A stretch of 64,000 bases of DNA, taken from the NCBI RefSeq assembly GCF_002085925.2, contig NZ_CP053562.1, forward strand, positions 3,361,501 to 3,425,500, in the 5' to 3' direction. This stretch comes from Thioclava electrotropha. GTDB lineage: Bacteria > Pseudomonadota > Alphaproteobacteria > Rhodobacterales > Rhodobacteraceae. The notes beneath the pieces were generated by a model that was not told the origin of the DNA, ran no database searches, and saw only the letters and a list, made by a program, of their open reading frames with translations. Both the position numbers and the translations under genes were made by a program. This document shows, piece by piece, positions 7,022 through 15,056 of this stretch (position 1 is its first letter; every line of letters starts with the position of its first letter).

Positions 7022-8124
7022 GCTTTCCGGAGAAAGAGCTCATTTACGTGAAGCGGCGCGACTGTTCGACACAGGTCGAAATTCTCAGGAAGATGGCATC
7101 CGGTCAAGCGCCGCCGATCAGCACTGACCCTCGCCTTCTCTTTGAAATCGCGCGCGTGAACAAGCTGTTGATGCACCCCGGGTGGCCAGACCTTCAAGGC
7201 GATGCAGCCGAGCAGGTGAACGCTGAGCTCAACTTCGGACGCATGCGCGGAATGCTTTCGAATAATCGCGGATTGAAGCTCGCCGCAGAGATCACCGAAG
7301 CGCTCGATGCCGGTCAGATTCCGCACCTTCACCTGAAAGGCCCGTTGCAGCAAATCCGGCTCTACGGCACGCCCCTTTTCAAGCCGTCCGGGGATGTCGA
7401 CATTCTGGTCGCGCCCAAGGACCGGATCGCGGCGGGAAAGATCCTCGAAGAGGCTGGGTTCAAGCCCACCGAAGCCGAACTCGGCAGCTGGTGGGTGCAT
7501 TTCCTCGGCGAACGCCATTTCGAAGCGCCGGACCAACCCATCTTCGTGGACCTGCACCATAGCGTCCAACAGCCCGGCTTGCCGCGCCCTCGGAACTTGG
7601 TGGGCTTCCTGCATCGGGCGGTGAGGCAGTCGGTCGCGAACAGCACACTGCCGGTGCCGTCCCCGCCAGACATGTGTTTGATCGCCGCGATCACGCTCTG
7701 CAAAGCCTTTCTTTCGCATGAACCTGCGGGCTCTGTGGCCCTCGACATGATCAAGGCATTCGAGAGTCTCGAGCTGGACGAACGGGATCAGCTCGAACAG
7801 CTCGCCCGACAGACGGGCCTCTCGGAAACACTGGATTTCGCAATGGCCCTCGCAACCAGCAGCATCGGGCAAGACGGCCTCCCGCCGCGATCGCACGAAC
7901 TGCTTGCCGACCGTTCTGCGGAAACCGTTCGCGACATGGTCTTTCAGCCTTGGAAGAAAGGGCTGAGTTTCCCCAGACGGCGCGAAATTCTGGCAAGCCT
8001 CTGCGGGCGCGACCTGTGGCGTCTGGTGCGCGAAAGCAATCGGGCCTTCCTCTCGAACGCCTTCCTTAACGTGATCGCGCGCACACGAAAGCCCGTCGGC
8101 GAAGTGGGAGAAACGAAACGATGA
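7018..8124 (+). CDS. Lasso-associated nucleotidyltransferase family protein
   Basis: A 368-residue protein with the core of the uncharacterised nucleotidyltransferase family PF14907: LHLKGPLQQIRLYG at about 104-117, then PSGDVDILV, where the GD-x-D acidic pair should bind metal and nucleotide, and VDLHHSV further on. The GTG 7018 start has GAAGG 7 bases upstream and overlaps the preceding small ORF. Members recur in lasso clusters that also carry an HPr-like kinase, where they are thought to modify the peptide after phosphorylation; the exact reaction here is unknown. The gene is divergent from the lasso operon and overlaps the next glycosyltransferase gene by 4 bases. A role in the surrounding polysaccharide locus is the alternative. 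Confidence 0.8.
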   Translation: MSFPEKELIYVKRRDCSTQVEILRKMASGQAPPISTDPRLLFEIARVNKLLMHPGWPDLQGDAAEQVNAELNFGRMRGMLSNNRGLKLAAEITEALDAGQIPHLHLKGPLQQIRLYGTPLFKPSGDVDILVAPKDRIAAGKILEEAGFKPTEAELGSWWVHFLGERHFEAPDQPIFVDLHHSVQQPGLPRPRNLVGFLHRAVRQSVANSTLPVPSPPDMCLIAAITLCKAFLSHEPAGSVALDMIKAFESLELDERDQLEQLARQTGLSETLDFAMALATSSIGQDGLPPRSHELLADRSAETVRDMVFQPWKKGLSFPRRREILASLCGRDLWRLVRESNRAFLSNAFLNVIARTRKPVGEVGETKR

Positions 8125-9104
8125 CCCCGGAGATTTGCGTCGTAATCACTGCGTATAACGCCGAAGACACGATCGGCGATGCGGTCCGGTCCGCACTCGA
8201 ACAGCCGGAAGTCGCCGAGGTTGTCGTGGTCGATGATGCTTCCACGGACAGAAGTGCAAAGGCCGCGCAGGACGCCGCGGCGGGTGACGCGCGTCTGATC
8301 GTTCTTCGAAACGACAGCAATCAGGGGCCGGCCGCAGGCCGCAACCGTGCAATCGCCGCCTCCCGGTCCCCGTTTCTGGCAGTGCTCGATGCAGATGACT
8401 TTCTGCTCCCCGGCCGCTTCTCGCGCCTCCTCGCCTATGAAGGCTGGGATCTGATCGCGGACAATATCGCCTTCGTGCCCGCCGATATGGCGCAGGCATT
8501 CGACCCTACCCGGCTTCCCGACAGTGAGACGCGGGTTTTCGAACTCGATCTGGCCGGGTTCGTAGAAGGGAATATGGGCAAACGCGGCGAGACGCGGGGC
8601 GAGCTTGGCTTTCTCAAACCGCTCATGTCGCGCGCCTTTCTGGAGCGGCACGCTCTGCGCTATGACGAAAGCCTGCGGTTGGGCGAGGACTTCGATTTCT
8701 ATGTCCGCATGCTCGCGCGCGGTGCGAAATTTCTTGTCACCAGCGAATGCGGCTATGCTGCACGCGTGCGGGAAAATTCGCTCTCGGGCCGGCACGGGAC
8801 GGGGGATCTGAGTGCGCTGATGACAGCGGCATCGGCACATCTCGACGACCAATCGGTGCCCCGCGCGGCGAATTCCGCCATGCGTCGGCATCACGACCAG
8901 ATCCGCGACCGCTACCTGCTGCGGCGCTTTCTCGACATCAAGGCGCAGGACGGTCTCAGGGCGGCCTTCGGCTTCTCTATCAAGCCGCCGCGGAACTTCA
9001 TGCCGATCGCGTCGGGTATTTTGCGGGACAAATTGCGTGCCCAAAAACAACCCGCCGCACCGGCGACAAACACGCTCCGCCTCTTGCTTCGCCCCGAGGA
9101 CTAG
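8121..9104 (+). CDS. Family 2 glycosyltransferase, ExoO-like
   Basis: A 327-residue GT-A fold enzyme. VVITAYNAEDTI opens the nucleotide-binding domain, VVVVDDAS follows, and the metal-binding DxD is in AVLDADDF near residue 92. LGEDFDFYVRML supplies the catalytic-base region (ED). No membrane segment is seen, so it is likely a cytosolic or peripheral enzyme. Its ATG overlaps the stop of the nucleotidyltransferase gene (ATGA). It shares the block LGFLKPLMSRAFL..RYDESLRLGEDFDF with the convergent gene at 9131-10330, and the two look like paralogues. It may add a sugar to the exopolysaccharide repeat unit or, given the coupling, to the lasso peptide. Confidence 0.85.
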   Translation: MTPEICVVITAYNAEDTIGDAVRSALEQPEVAEVVVVDDASTDRSAKAAQDAAAGDARLIVLRNDSNQGPAAGRNRAIAASRSPFLAVLDADDFLLPGRFSRLLAYEGWDLIADNIAFVPADMAQAFDPTRLPDSETRVFELDLAGFVEGNMGKRGETRGELGFLKPLMSRAFLERHALRYDESLRLGEDFDFYVRMLARGAKFLVTSECGYAARVRENSLSGRHGTGDLSALMTAASAHLDDQSVPRAANSAMRRHHDQIRDRYLLRRFLDIKAQDGLRAAFGFSIKPPRNFMPIASGILRDKLRAQKQPAAPATNTLRLLLRPED

Positions 9105-9130
9105 AGCGCGTTCCGCAGCTTCGGCCGCGC

Positions 9131-10330
9131 CTAAGCCTGCTCCTGCGCCCATTGCGGCAAAAGCCACCGCGCCCAGGCCCCTGCCCCATCCAGAGCCTCC
9201 GGAATGACGTCGTTCGCTTCGGAAAGGGCGCTCAACTTCGCGGCCATTTTCGCGGGCGGCGAAGCCCACATCGCACCGGGCGCGACCGGCTTCGGTACGC
9301 TGACATGCATTTTCTCCGCGACGGATGCGGTCGCGATTTCATCGGCCAGCACGTCAGCCCCTTCCTCAGCCCCGAGAGAGACCCGAACCGCACGGCGCTC
9401 CGGGCCAGTCGCGTCTTTGCCTTTGCGTCTCTCGGCGAGACTTCGGAGAACGTCCTGCGCCAGAGACGGACGCCGCGCGATTTTTATCGCGGCCGCCGCG
9501 AACTGCCGGGCTTTCAGGTTGGCCACGAGCGCTTCGAAGTCTGCCATCTTCCGCAACCCGCGATGGCGCGCGGCCAACTGCGCGGCAACGGCTGGGTCCA
9601 GCCCCTCCGACAACCGCTGCTGCGCGCGGATCATCGCGCCGATCGCGGCAGGCGAAAGCCGATGCGAAATCGATGCATTATGTCGACGGTACAGATACAT
9701 CGGGTCGGGCAAAGCATGGAACTTCGCGCCCTTCAGCAAGAGACGCAGGACGAAATCGAAATCCTCGCCGATCCGAAGATCGGGATCGTAACGCAGATCG
9801 CCGAGGATCGCGCGACGGATCATCGGCTTGAGATACCCAAGCGGCGGGAGCTCGGTCTCCGGCGCGGCGGCCTCGACCCACAGCTTCGCCGTAATCTCGA
9901 GCGGCGCCACCAGAGACATCGGTTCAAGCAAAGTGCGACCGCCCGATCCCGGCACGGTCCCGAAGAAGACCATGTCATCCGCGATAACATCCGCACCCAG
10001 CGTTTCCGCCCCTTCCAGCATCCGCTTCAGCCGCTCTGGATGCATGAGGTCGTCACTGTCGAGAATGGCGACCCACTCGCCTTTGGCCCGCTCGAGCGCG
10101 CGATTGCGTGCGGTTGCCGGGCCGGAAGACGTATCGGCTGTCAGCACGTCGATGCGCGGATCCTGCCGCGCGAAATCCTGTGCAATGGCCACGCTGTCAT
10201 CATCCGATCCGTCATCGGAGATGATCAGCCGCCAGTCCGATACGGTTTGGCGGCGTAGCGATGCGATTGCAGTCGCGAGATAGGACGCGCCGCACCAGTT
10301 CGCCATGATAACCGTGATGCGCTCCGCCAA
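9131..10330 (-). CDS. Family 2 glycosyltransferase, ExoO-like
   Basis: About 399 residues. ITVIMANWCGASYL and LIISDDGSDD start the GT2 domain, with the DxD in VAILDSDDLM. LRIGEDFDFVLRLLLKG is the acceptor/catalytic block shared with the neighbouring convergent gene. The start is placed at TTG 10330 because GGTGGAG lies 7 bases upstream; the frame is open to 10390 but without a ribosome binding site. The ~170 residues after the catalytic domain are helical and of unknown role. Likely one of the enzymes that build the lipid-linked repeat unit of the exopolysaccharide. Confidence 0.85.
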   Translation of the reverse strand: MAERITVIMANWCGASYLATAIASLRRQTVSDWRLIISDDGSDDDSVAIAQDFARQDPRIDVLTADTSSGPATARNRALERAKGEWVAILDSDDLMHPERLKRMLEGAETLGADVIADDMVFFGTVPGSGGRTLLEPMSLVAPLEITAKLWVEAAAPETELPPLGYLKPMIRRAILGDLRYDPDLRIGEDFDFVLRLLLKGAKFHALPDPMYLYRRHNASISHRLSPAAIGAMIRAQQRLSEGLDPAVAAQLAARHRGLRKMADFEALVANLKARQFAAAAIKIARRPSLAQDVLRSLAERRKGKDATGPERRAVRVSLGAEEGADVLADEIATASVAEKMHVSVPKPVAPGAMWASPPAKMAAKLSALSEANDVIPEALDGAGAWARWLLPQWAQEQA

Positions 10331-10562
10331 TACAGTCTCCACCAGTGATGAAGACACGCTAGCCCATGCGTGCTGCCGAGTCGGCTGCACGCGCGCCTGA
10401 CAAGAAAGCTGCCGAAGTCAGGTCTGCATCACGCTGCATTTGCGAGCCACAGAAAGCGAAACGCCAAAAAATCCATCGCTTTAAGACAGCTATGCCCGAG
10501 GCCTCCTGCATGTGCCACCAAAGCCCGAGCGATTCGACTGCGGGGCGCGGTACAAAGGCTGC

Positions 10563-11333
10563 ATGTCGATCTTACGCATCCTTTCTTGTCTCGTCGCTCT
10601 CGCCATTTTGGCCCCGAGCCTCGCCCGCGCGGAGAAACCTCTGGGCGGTGCCTTCTTCGACAGTTTCGACAGTTTCAACAAGAAGCGATGGTATATCTCC
10701 GATGGCTGGACCAACGGCGACCACCAGAGCTGCACCTGGGCGCGGCGTGCCCTCAAGCTCGAGAAAAGCAAACTGGTCATGTTCTTCCTGCCCGAAGCGG
10801 GACCGGACAAGACCAACCTGTGCGCCGAAATTCAGACCCGCGCTAGATACAGCTACGGCACTTACGAGGTGCGGCTGAACACGCCGAAGAATTCGGGGCT
10901 CAACGCTTCGTTCTTCACCTATATCGGGCCGGTCCACGGCATGCCGCATGACGAGATCGACATCGAAATCCTCACCAAGGATCCCTCGAAAGTCTCGCTC
11001 AACCGATACCTCTCGGGCAAACCGATGGGCGGCGGGGAATTCCCCCTGCCGAAACCGACGACCGAAGGGCTCCAGACGCTTGCCTTCCGTTGGGAGCCGG
11101 GCGCGATCACCTGGTATGCCGACGGCAAGGAAATCCTGAAAGTCACTTCAGGCGTGCCCAGCGCGGCTCAGAAGATCTATCTGTCCTTCTGGAGCACGCA
11201 GACGCTGAGCGAATGGATGGGGCGCTATAAGAAGCCCCCCGGCCCCTTGCGCTACACGATCGACTGGGTCGGTTACACGCCGCTCGGCGAGACATGCCAA
11301 TTCCCTGAATCGATGCTGTGCAAGGAACCATGA
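10563..11333 (+). CDS. Secreted GH16 endo-beta-glycanase, ExoK-like
   Basis: A 256-residue protein with a signal peptide (cleavage after about residue 23, LARA|EKPL). The GH16 catalytic motif ExDxE is intact: Glu131 and Glu135 in DEIDIEIL, with the four-residue spacing of the lichenase-like branch. Length and type match ExoK, a periplasmic or secreted glycanase that trims nascent succinoglycan to low-molecular-weight forms. The ATG at 10563 has AAAGG 5 bases upstream. Its stop overlaps the start of the polymerase gene (ATGA), linking chain trimming and polymerisation. Confidence 0.9.
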   Translation: MSILRILSCLVALAILAPSLARAEKPLGGAFFDSFDSFNKKRWYISDGWTNGDHQSCTWARRALKLEKSKLVMFFLPEAGPDKTNLCAEIQTRARYSYGTYEVRLNTPKNSGLNASFFTYIGPVHGMPHDEIDIEILTKDPSKVSLNRYLSGKPMGGGEFPLPKPTTEGLQTLAFRWEPGAITWYADGKEILKVTSGVPSAAQKIYLSFWSTQTLSEWMGRYKKPPGPLRYTIDWVGYTPLGETCQFPESMLCKEP

Positions 11334-12547
11334 CGGCCCAAACTGCACATGGCGGTTATCCGTATCGAAATGAGATCGTGATCAGCCCGACGGCGCTCTT
11401 CGCGACATTGGCGCTGTTCATCCTGCACATCACGCCGAAGATTGGGACGCTGGGCGCGCTTGGCTTTCTGATCGTCGGGTGTTTCCTGATCCTTCGGCAA
11501 CCATGGCGTTCGCGCGATGAGATCGTCGATATGTGGTGGCTTCTCGCTCTGCCCGGCTGGACCGTGCTTTCGGTGCTCTGGTCGGATGCGCCAGCTCTCA
11601 GCCTTCGATACGGCATCCTTCTGACATTTACCTTCATGGTCGCCATCCTGATTGCGCGGCGCCTGTCCCCGCTCAACTACTACAAGGCCGTTTTCTACTC
11701 TTTCGCCGCGGTCAACGTCATCAGTGCGGTGCTGGGGCGCGAGCGCGCGGATGGGCTGGGCTTCCTCGGGATATTCCACAGCAAGAACGCAATGGCGAGC
11801 ACCGCCTCGATGCTGCTCATCTCGGCGGCGCCACTGTTTTTCGACCGCAGCCTGCCGCGATGGCTGCGCTACTCGGGCGTGGCGATGACCCTGCTGGCCG
11901 CGCTGCTTCTCGTGAAAGCGCAATCCGTCGGCGCGATCCTTGCGAGCGTGGGAGCTTTGGCCGTCGCCGTGGGGATCGTGCTTCTCTCGCGAACCTCGGC
12001 ATGGAAGCGGTTCTTCCTGCTCGTCATGATGTCGATGCTACTGCTTCTGGTAGTTCTGCTCATCATGGCGAATTTCAGCCATGTCGAGTCGTGGTTCTTC
12101 CATTCGACGGGCAAGGACGTCACGCTCACCGGGCGCACCGACCTCTGGGCGATCGCGATAAGACAGATTGCCGAACGTCCGGTTCTTGGCACAGGTTTCC
12201 AGGCGTTCTGGATTCCCGGTCAGCCCGTCGCGGAGGAAGTCTGGGCGCAGTTCGGGATCGCGTCGAAATCCGGTTTCCACTTCCACAACACCCTGCTCAC
12301 AAACGCCGTGGAGCTCGGCCTGCCCTTCGCACTTCTGCAGACGGGCCTCGTCTTCTGGGCTGGCTATGTCGTGATTGCCTGGGCGATCCGCGATGTGCGC
12401 GCCGAAACGATCTTTTTCGCGGCCTTCATGATCCGTCAGTTCGTTCTGTCGCTGGTCGAAGTGACGTATTTCTTCCAGTTCGATCCGATCACGGTGATCA
12501 CGGTCGGCGCGATGGTTTACGCGATCCGATTGCGACGCGGCGAATAG
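11330..12547 (+). CDS. Exopolysaccharide polymerase, ExoQ/Wzy (O-antigen ligase family)
   Basis: A 405-residue integral membrane protein with about ten hydrophobic helices. A periplasmic loop after the middle of the protein carries the Wzy_C features TGRTDLWAIAIRQI, PVLGTGFQAFW and HFHNTLLTNAVELG; this loop binds polymer substrate in the O-antigen ligase/polymerase family. ATG 11330 overlaps the glycanase stop and has AAGGA upstream. It should polymerise undecaprenyl-linked repeat units in the periplasm. It ends 12 bases from the convergent ExoF-like gene. Confidence 0.85.
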   Translation: MTAQTAHGGYPYRNEIVISPTALFATLALFILHITPKIGTLGALGFLIVGCFLILRQPWRSRDEIVDMWWLLALPGWTVLSVLWSDAPALSLRYGILLTFTFMVAILIARRLSPLNYYKAVFYSFAAVNVISAVLGRERADGLGFLGIFHSKNAMASTASMLLISAAPLFFDRSLPRWLRYSGVAMTLLAALLLVKAQSVGAILASVGALAVAVGIVLLSRTSAWKRFFLLVMMSMLLLLVVLLIMANFSHVESWFFHSTGKDVTLTGRTDLWAIAIRQIAERPVLGTGFQAFWIPGQPVAEEVWAQFGIASKSGFHFHNTLLTNAVELGLPFALLQTGLVFWAGYVVIAWAIRDVRAETIFFAAFMIRQFVLSLVEVTYFFQFDPITVITVGAMVYAIRLRRGE

Positions 12548-12559
12548 GCGGGACGCGCC

Positions 12560-13831
12560 TCAGCCGTTGCTTCCGGCTGCCTGCTTTTGCGGAGCTTCCG
12601 TCGTGGCCGCTGTCTCGTTGGGGTCACGCGAAAGCGTCACCTCCACGAGGTCACCCGGTGACAGCCGCGTGTCGAAATCGGCGACGGTCTTCGCAGTGCC
12701 TCCGCCTGCAGGCGTGACGACGACCTGCAATTGCGGGCCGCCCTCTTCGCCTGCCAAGCCTGCGCCGATAGCGCTCGGCACGGCCAGCCGCATCAACCCA
12801 CGTTGAAGGTCGAGGCGCTCACGAACATCGGAAAGTTCGGATTCCGCTTTCTGCTTATCGTTCAGCAGCTGTGTGATGCGCCCGGCGCCCAGATCGAGAC
12901 GATCATTTTCGGCGCGGGCCAGTGCTTGACGAGACCGCAAAATCGCAGTGTCGACATCGAGGATCTGACTTTGGATTGCGGCAAGCTTCTGTTCGGCTTC
13001 GATTGCCCGGTTACTGGGGCTCAGGCCCCGATCAACGAGCTGCGCAACCTTGTCGCGCTGCTCTGCAATCAACTCCCGTTGGTGGTCCAAGCCTTTGGAT
13101 TTTTGCTGCAACTTGTCGATCTCTTGAGTCAGGAGGGTCACCTGCCCGTCCACGAGTTCGCTTTTGCGCTTCGCCGAGTCGAGCCGCAATTTCAGAAGCG
13201 ACTGCTCTTGTGCAACGCGCAGCTCTCCATCCTGCCCGAGTGAGGCGGCCGTCGGAAAGTTCGCATCAGTGGTGCCAGCCTGTTCCGCGTCGAGACGCGC
13301 GATGCGCAGGCGCAAATCGCCCTCCTGCCGCGCAAGCTGGGCCTCCTGTGCCGCGATCGAAAGATATTGGGACATCGTCCCATCGCCGGAGACGCCCGTC
13401 AGCCCCCCCGCGAGTGCGAGGGCGTGGCGAACAGTCATCCCGGAGGTGAAGTCCACCGGCCCCGGCTTTCTCGCGAGCCCGCCGACGATCACCGGCGCAC
13501 GCTGCGTGATGCTCAGCTGAACATCGAGTTGTTCCGTCAGCGCCAACGTATCCTTCAAGCGCGCCGAGATTTCCTCGGCGACATCCTCGGCCTCGCGCCC
13601 CTTCGTCTCGACCTTCCCGATAAACCCGATATCCAAGGCACCGTCAGACGAGATTTCATATGGCCCCTTCAGCGCGGCCCATTGTGCCATTTCACCGGCG
13701 ACGCTGCGCCACTCAACGATATTGAGCGAGACAACATCACCGGCTTCAAGCTTTTCGGCATAGGCCGGAAAGGCAGTCAGCGCAGTTACGGCCAACGGAA
13801 AGAGGAAACGCCGCAACGGGACACGGGACAT
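12560..13831 (-). CDS. exoF: Polysaccharide export protein ExoF
   Basis: 423 residues, close to S. meliloti ExoF (about 420). The start is ATG 13831, which opens an N-terminal signal peptide ending FPAYA|EK; GAGG lies 10 bases upstream. A poly-export domain (GDVVSLNIVEW to about residue 110) is followed by an SLBB-like segment (VIVGGLARKPGPVDF...GMTVRHALALAGG). Then comes a long coiled coil (about 190-330) with heptad Gln/Leu/Ala patterns. ExoF-type proteins differ from Wza by this coiled coil and act with the ExoP-like kinase in export. The gene lies 8 bases downstream of exoY in the same operon. Confidence 0.85.
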   Translation of the reverse strand: MSRVPLRRFLFPLAVTALTAFPAYAEKLEAGDVVSLNIVEWRSVAGEMAQWAALKGPYEISSDGALDIGFIGKVETKGREAEDVAEEISARLKDTLALTEQLDVQLSITQRAPVIVGGLARKPGPVDFTSGMTVRHALALAGGLTGVSGDGTMSQYLSIAAQEAQLARQEGDLRLRIARLDAEQAGTTDANFPTAASLGQDGELRVAQEQSLLKLRLDSAKRKSELVDGQVTLLTQEIDKLQQKSKGLDHQRELIAEQRDKVAQLVDRGLSPSNRAIEAEQKLAAIQSQILDVDTAILRSRQALARAENDRLDLGAGRITQLLNDKQKAESELSDVRERLDLQRGLMRLAVPSAIGAGLAGEEGGPQLQVVVTPAGGGTAKTVADFDTRLSPGDLVEVTLSRDPNETAATTEAPQKQAAGSNG

Positions 13832-13839
13832 TGGCACAG

Positions 13840-14538
13840 CTACCTCGCCCCGCTCGCAAACAGGACCGCCGGGATCGTGAGAACCAGAACCTTGATATCC
13901 AGGAGCACGTTCCACGACATCACGTAGTGACGATCGAGAAGCACCCGCGTCGCGTAGCCAGTGTCGCTACGTCCGCTGATCTGCCAGAGGCCCGTCACAC
14001 CGGGACGCACGCGCAGATAGTGACGGCCAGAGCGGCCATATTTGCGCATTTCCTCGTCAACGACGGGACGCGGCCCGACGAGGCTCATCTCGCCGACAAG
14101 CACATTGATCAGCTGCGGAAGTTCATCGAGGCTTAGCTTGCGCAGGACAGCCCCCAAAGGCGTGACCCTCGGATCGTCATGCAGCTTTCTCTCTTCTTCC
14201 CAGATAGTGCGCTCTTCGGGGAAACGCCGGAAATGCTCTTCCAGGATCCGGTCGCCATCGACGACCATCGTCCGGAATTTCCAGCACCGAAACTTCTTGC
14301 CGCCCCGACCGACGCGGACGTGTCCGAAAAGCACGGGCCCCGAACTCGTCATACAGACAAGCGCGGCAACCCCGAGCAAAAGCGGAACAAGCAGCGGTAG
14401 GAAAACGAGCACAAGCAGCAGATCGAGCCCACGCTTGGCAATATCTCCTGCAGGACGCTCAACGAGCGGTTCAGCAGAAGCAGCACTATGGACTGTAGTC
14501 GGAGCAAAGAAGTGCCCCTTACGCGTTTCAAAGGTCAT
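13840..14538 (-). CDS. exoY: Undecaprenyl-phosphate sugar-1-phosphate transferase, ExoY
   Basis: A 232-residue bacterial sugar transferase. It has one N-terminal hydrophobic segment (about 38-62), then KFRTM (87-91), DELPQLINVL (138-147), GPRPV (155-159) and a late RPGVTGLWQ, all typical of this family. ATG 14538 has GGGGGGTG 6 bases upstream; the frame stays open further upstream without a better start. It transfers the first sugar phosphate (galactose in ExoY) to undecaprenyl phosphate and thereby starts repeat-unit assembly. It is the first gene of the exoYF-type operon; about 520 bases of regulatory DNA precede it. Confidence 0.88.
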   Translation of the reverse strand: MTFETRKGHFFAPTTVHSAASAEPLVERPAGDIAKRGLDLLLVLVFLPLLVPLLLGVAALVCMTSSGPVLFGHVRVGRGGKKFRCWKFRTMVVDGDRILEEHFRRFPEERTIWEEERKLHDDPRVTPLGAVLRKLSLDELPQLINVLVGEMSLVGPRPVVDEEMRKYGRSGRHYLRVRPGVTGLWQISGRSDTGYATRVLLDRHYVMSWNVLLDIKVLVLTIPAVLFASGAR

Positions 14539-14785
14539 GTTTTCACCCCCCAGTGAAAGAGCGACAGTTTGAAATCCCTCGATTAACGATTTGGTAACCT
14601 TGCGAAACGAACAAGACGAAATGATCCTTTCGCACCTGCAGCATAAATTTCGCATCACCGATCCGCGAAATTGCGCCATTCTGGAGGCGGTCCGCACGAA
14701 AAACGGGCGCTAGGAATCCAATTTGAGGATTATGGGCGGCAGAATCACCTTTAATCCCAGGTGCGAAGCTCGTTCGCTTTCCCAG

Positions 14786-14807
14786 AATTCCGCTAAATCG
14801 CGGAATT
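14786..14807. repeat. Inverted repeat in the exoY upstream region
   Basis: The arms AATTCCGC (14786-14793) and GCGGAATT (14800-14807) are perfect inverted copies around TAAATC. The element lies about 250 bases from both flanking starts. An operator for a dimeric regulator is possible; no T-run follows, so a terminator is unlikely. Confidence 0.55.
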
Positions 14808-14856
14808 ACCCCTAATTCGAAGAAATTCTTGCGACTTATTTTAGCGATGGCCAGAA

Positions 14857-14868
14857 AATTGGCCAATT
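14857..14868. repeat. 12-bp palindrome AATTGGCCAATT
   Basis: A perfect palindrome about 190 bases upstream of the plus-strand gene at 15057 and about 320 bases upstream of exoY. Flanking TGGCC (14848-14852) adds partial symmetry. It is a plausible protein-binding site in the locus's main regulatory gap. Confidence 0.45.
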
Positions 14869-15056
14869 GTGTGGCAGGCGTACGGTTTCATTAAGAGTGC
14901 TCTCCCCGTTCAGCGCTTTGCACCTCACAGCGCGGGCCGTTCCTCAGTAAGCCATTGGTATGAAGATGCCGCGACCGGCCCTTTCAAAGGAGGCCGCAGA
15001 CGCAGCGGCGGCTGCCGACCGCAGTCTGATGCAACGGTGAGAAGACGGAGGATGAT

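Larger units (their letters stand above)
14539..15056 (-). other. Intergenic region upstream of exoY and the divergent sulfotransferase-like gene
   Basis: This 518-base divergent region is more A+T-rich than its surroundings and has no convincing gene. It holds an inverted repeat (14786-14807) and a perfect palindrome (14857-14868), described separately. A ribosome binding site GGAG for the plus-strand gene lies at 15047-15050. Promoter boxes could not be assigned with confidence. Confidence 0.6.

Noticed and set aside
1040..8124. Mobile element carrying the lasso cluster
   Set aside because: No transposase, integrase, tRNA target or flanking direct repeats were seen at either side, so a mobile element cannot be supported.
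14583..14597. CtrA-like site TTAA-N7-GTAA upstream of exoY
   Set aside because: One mismatch from the consensus in an A+T-rich region; such matches arise by chance and no second site is nearby.
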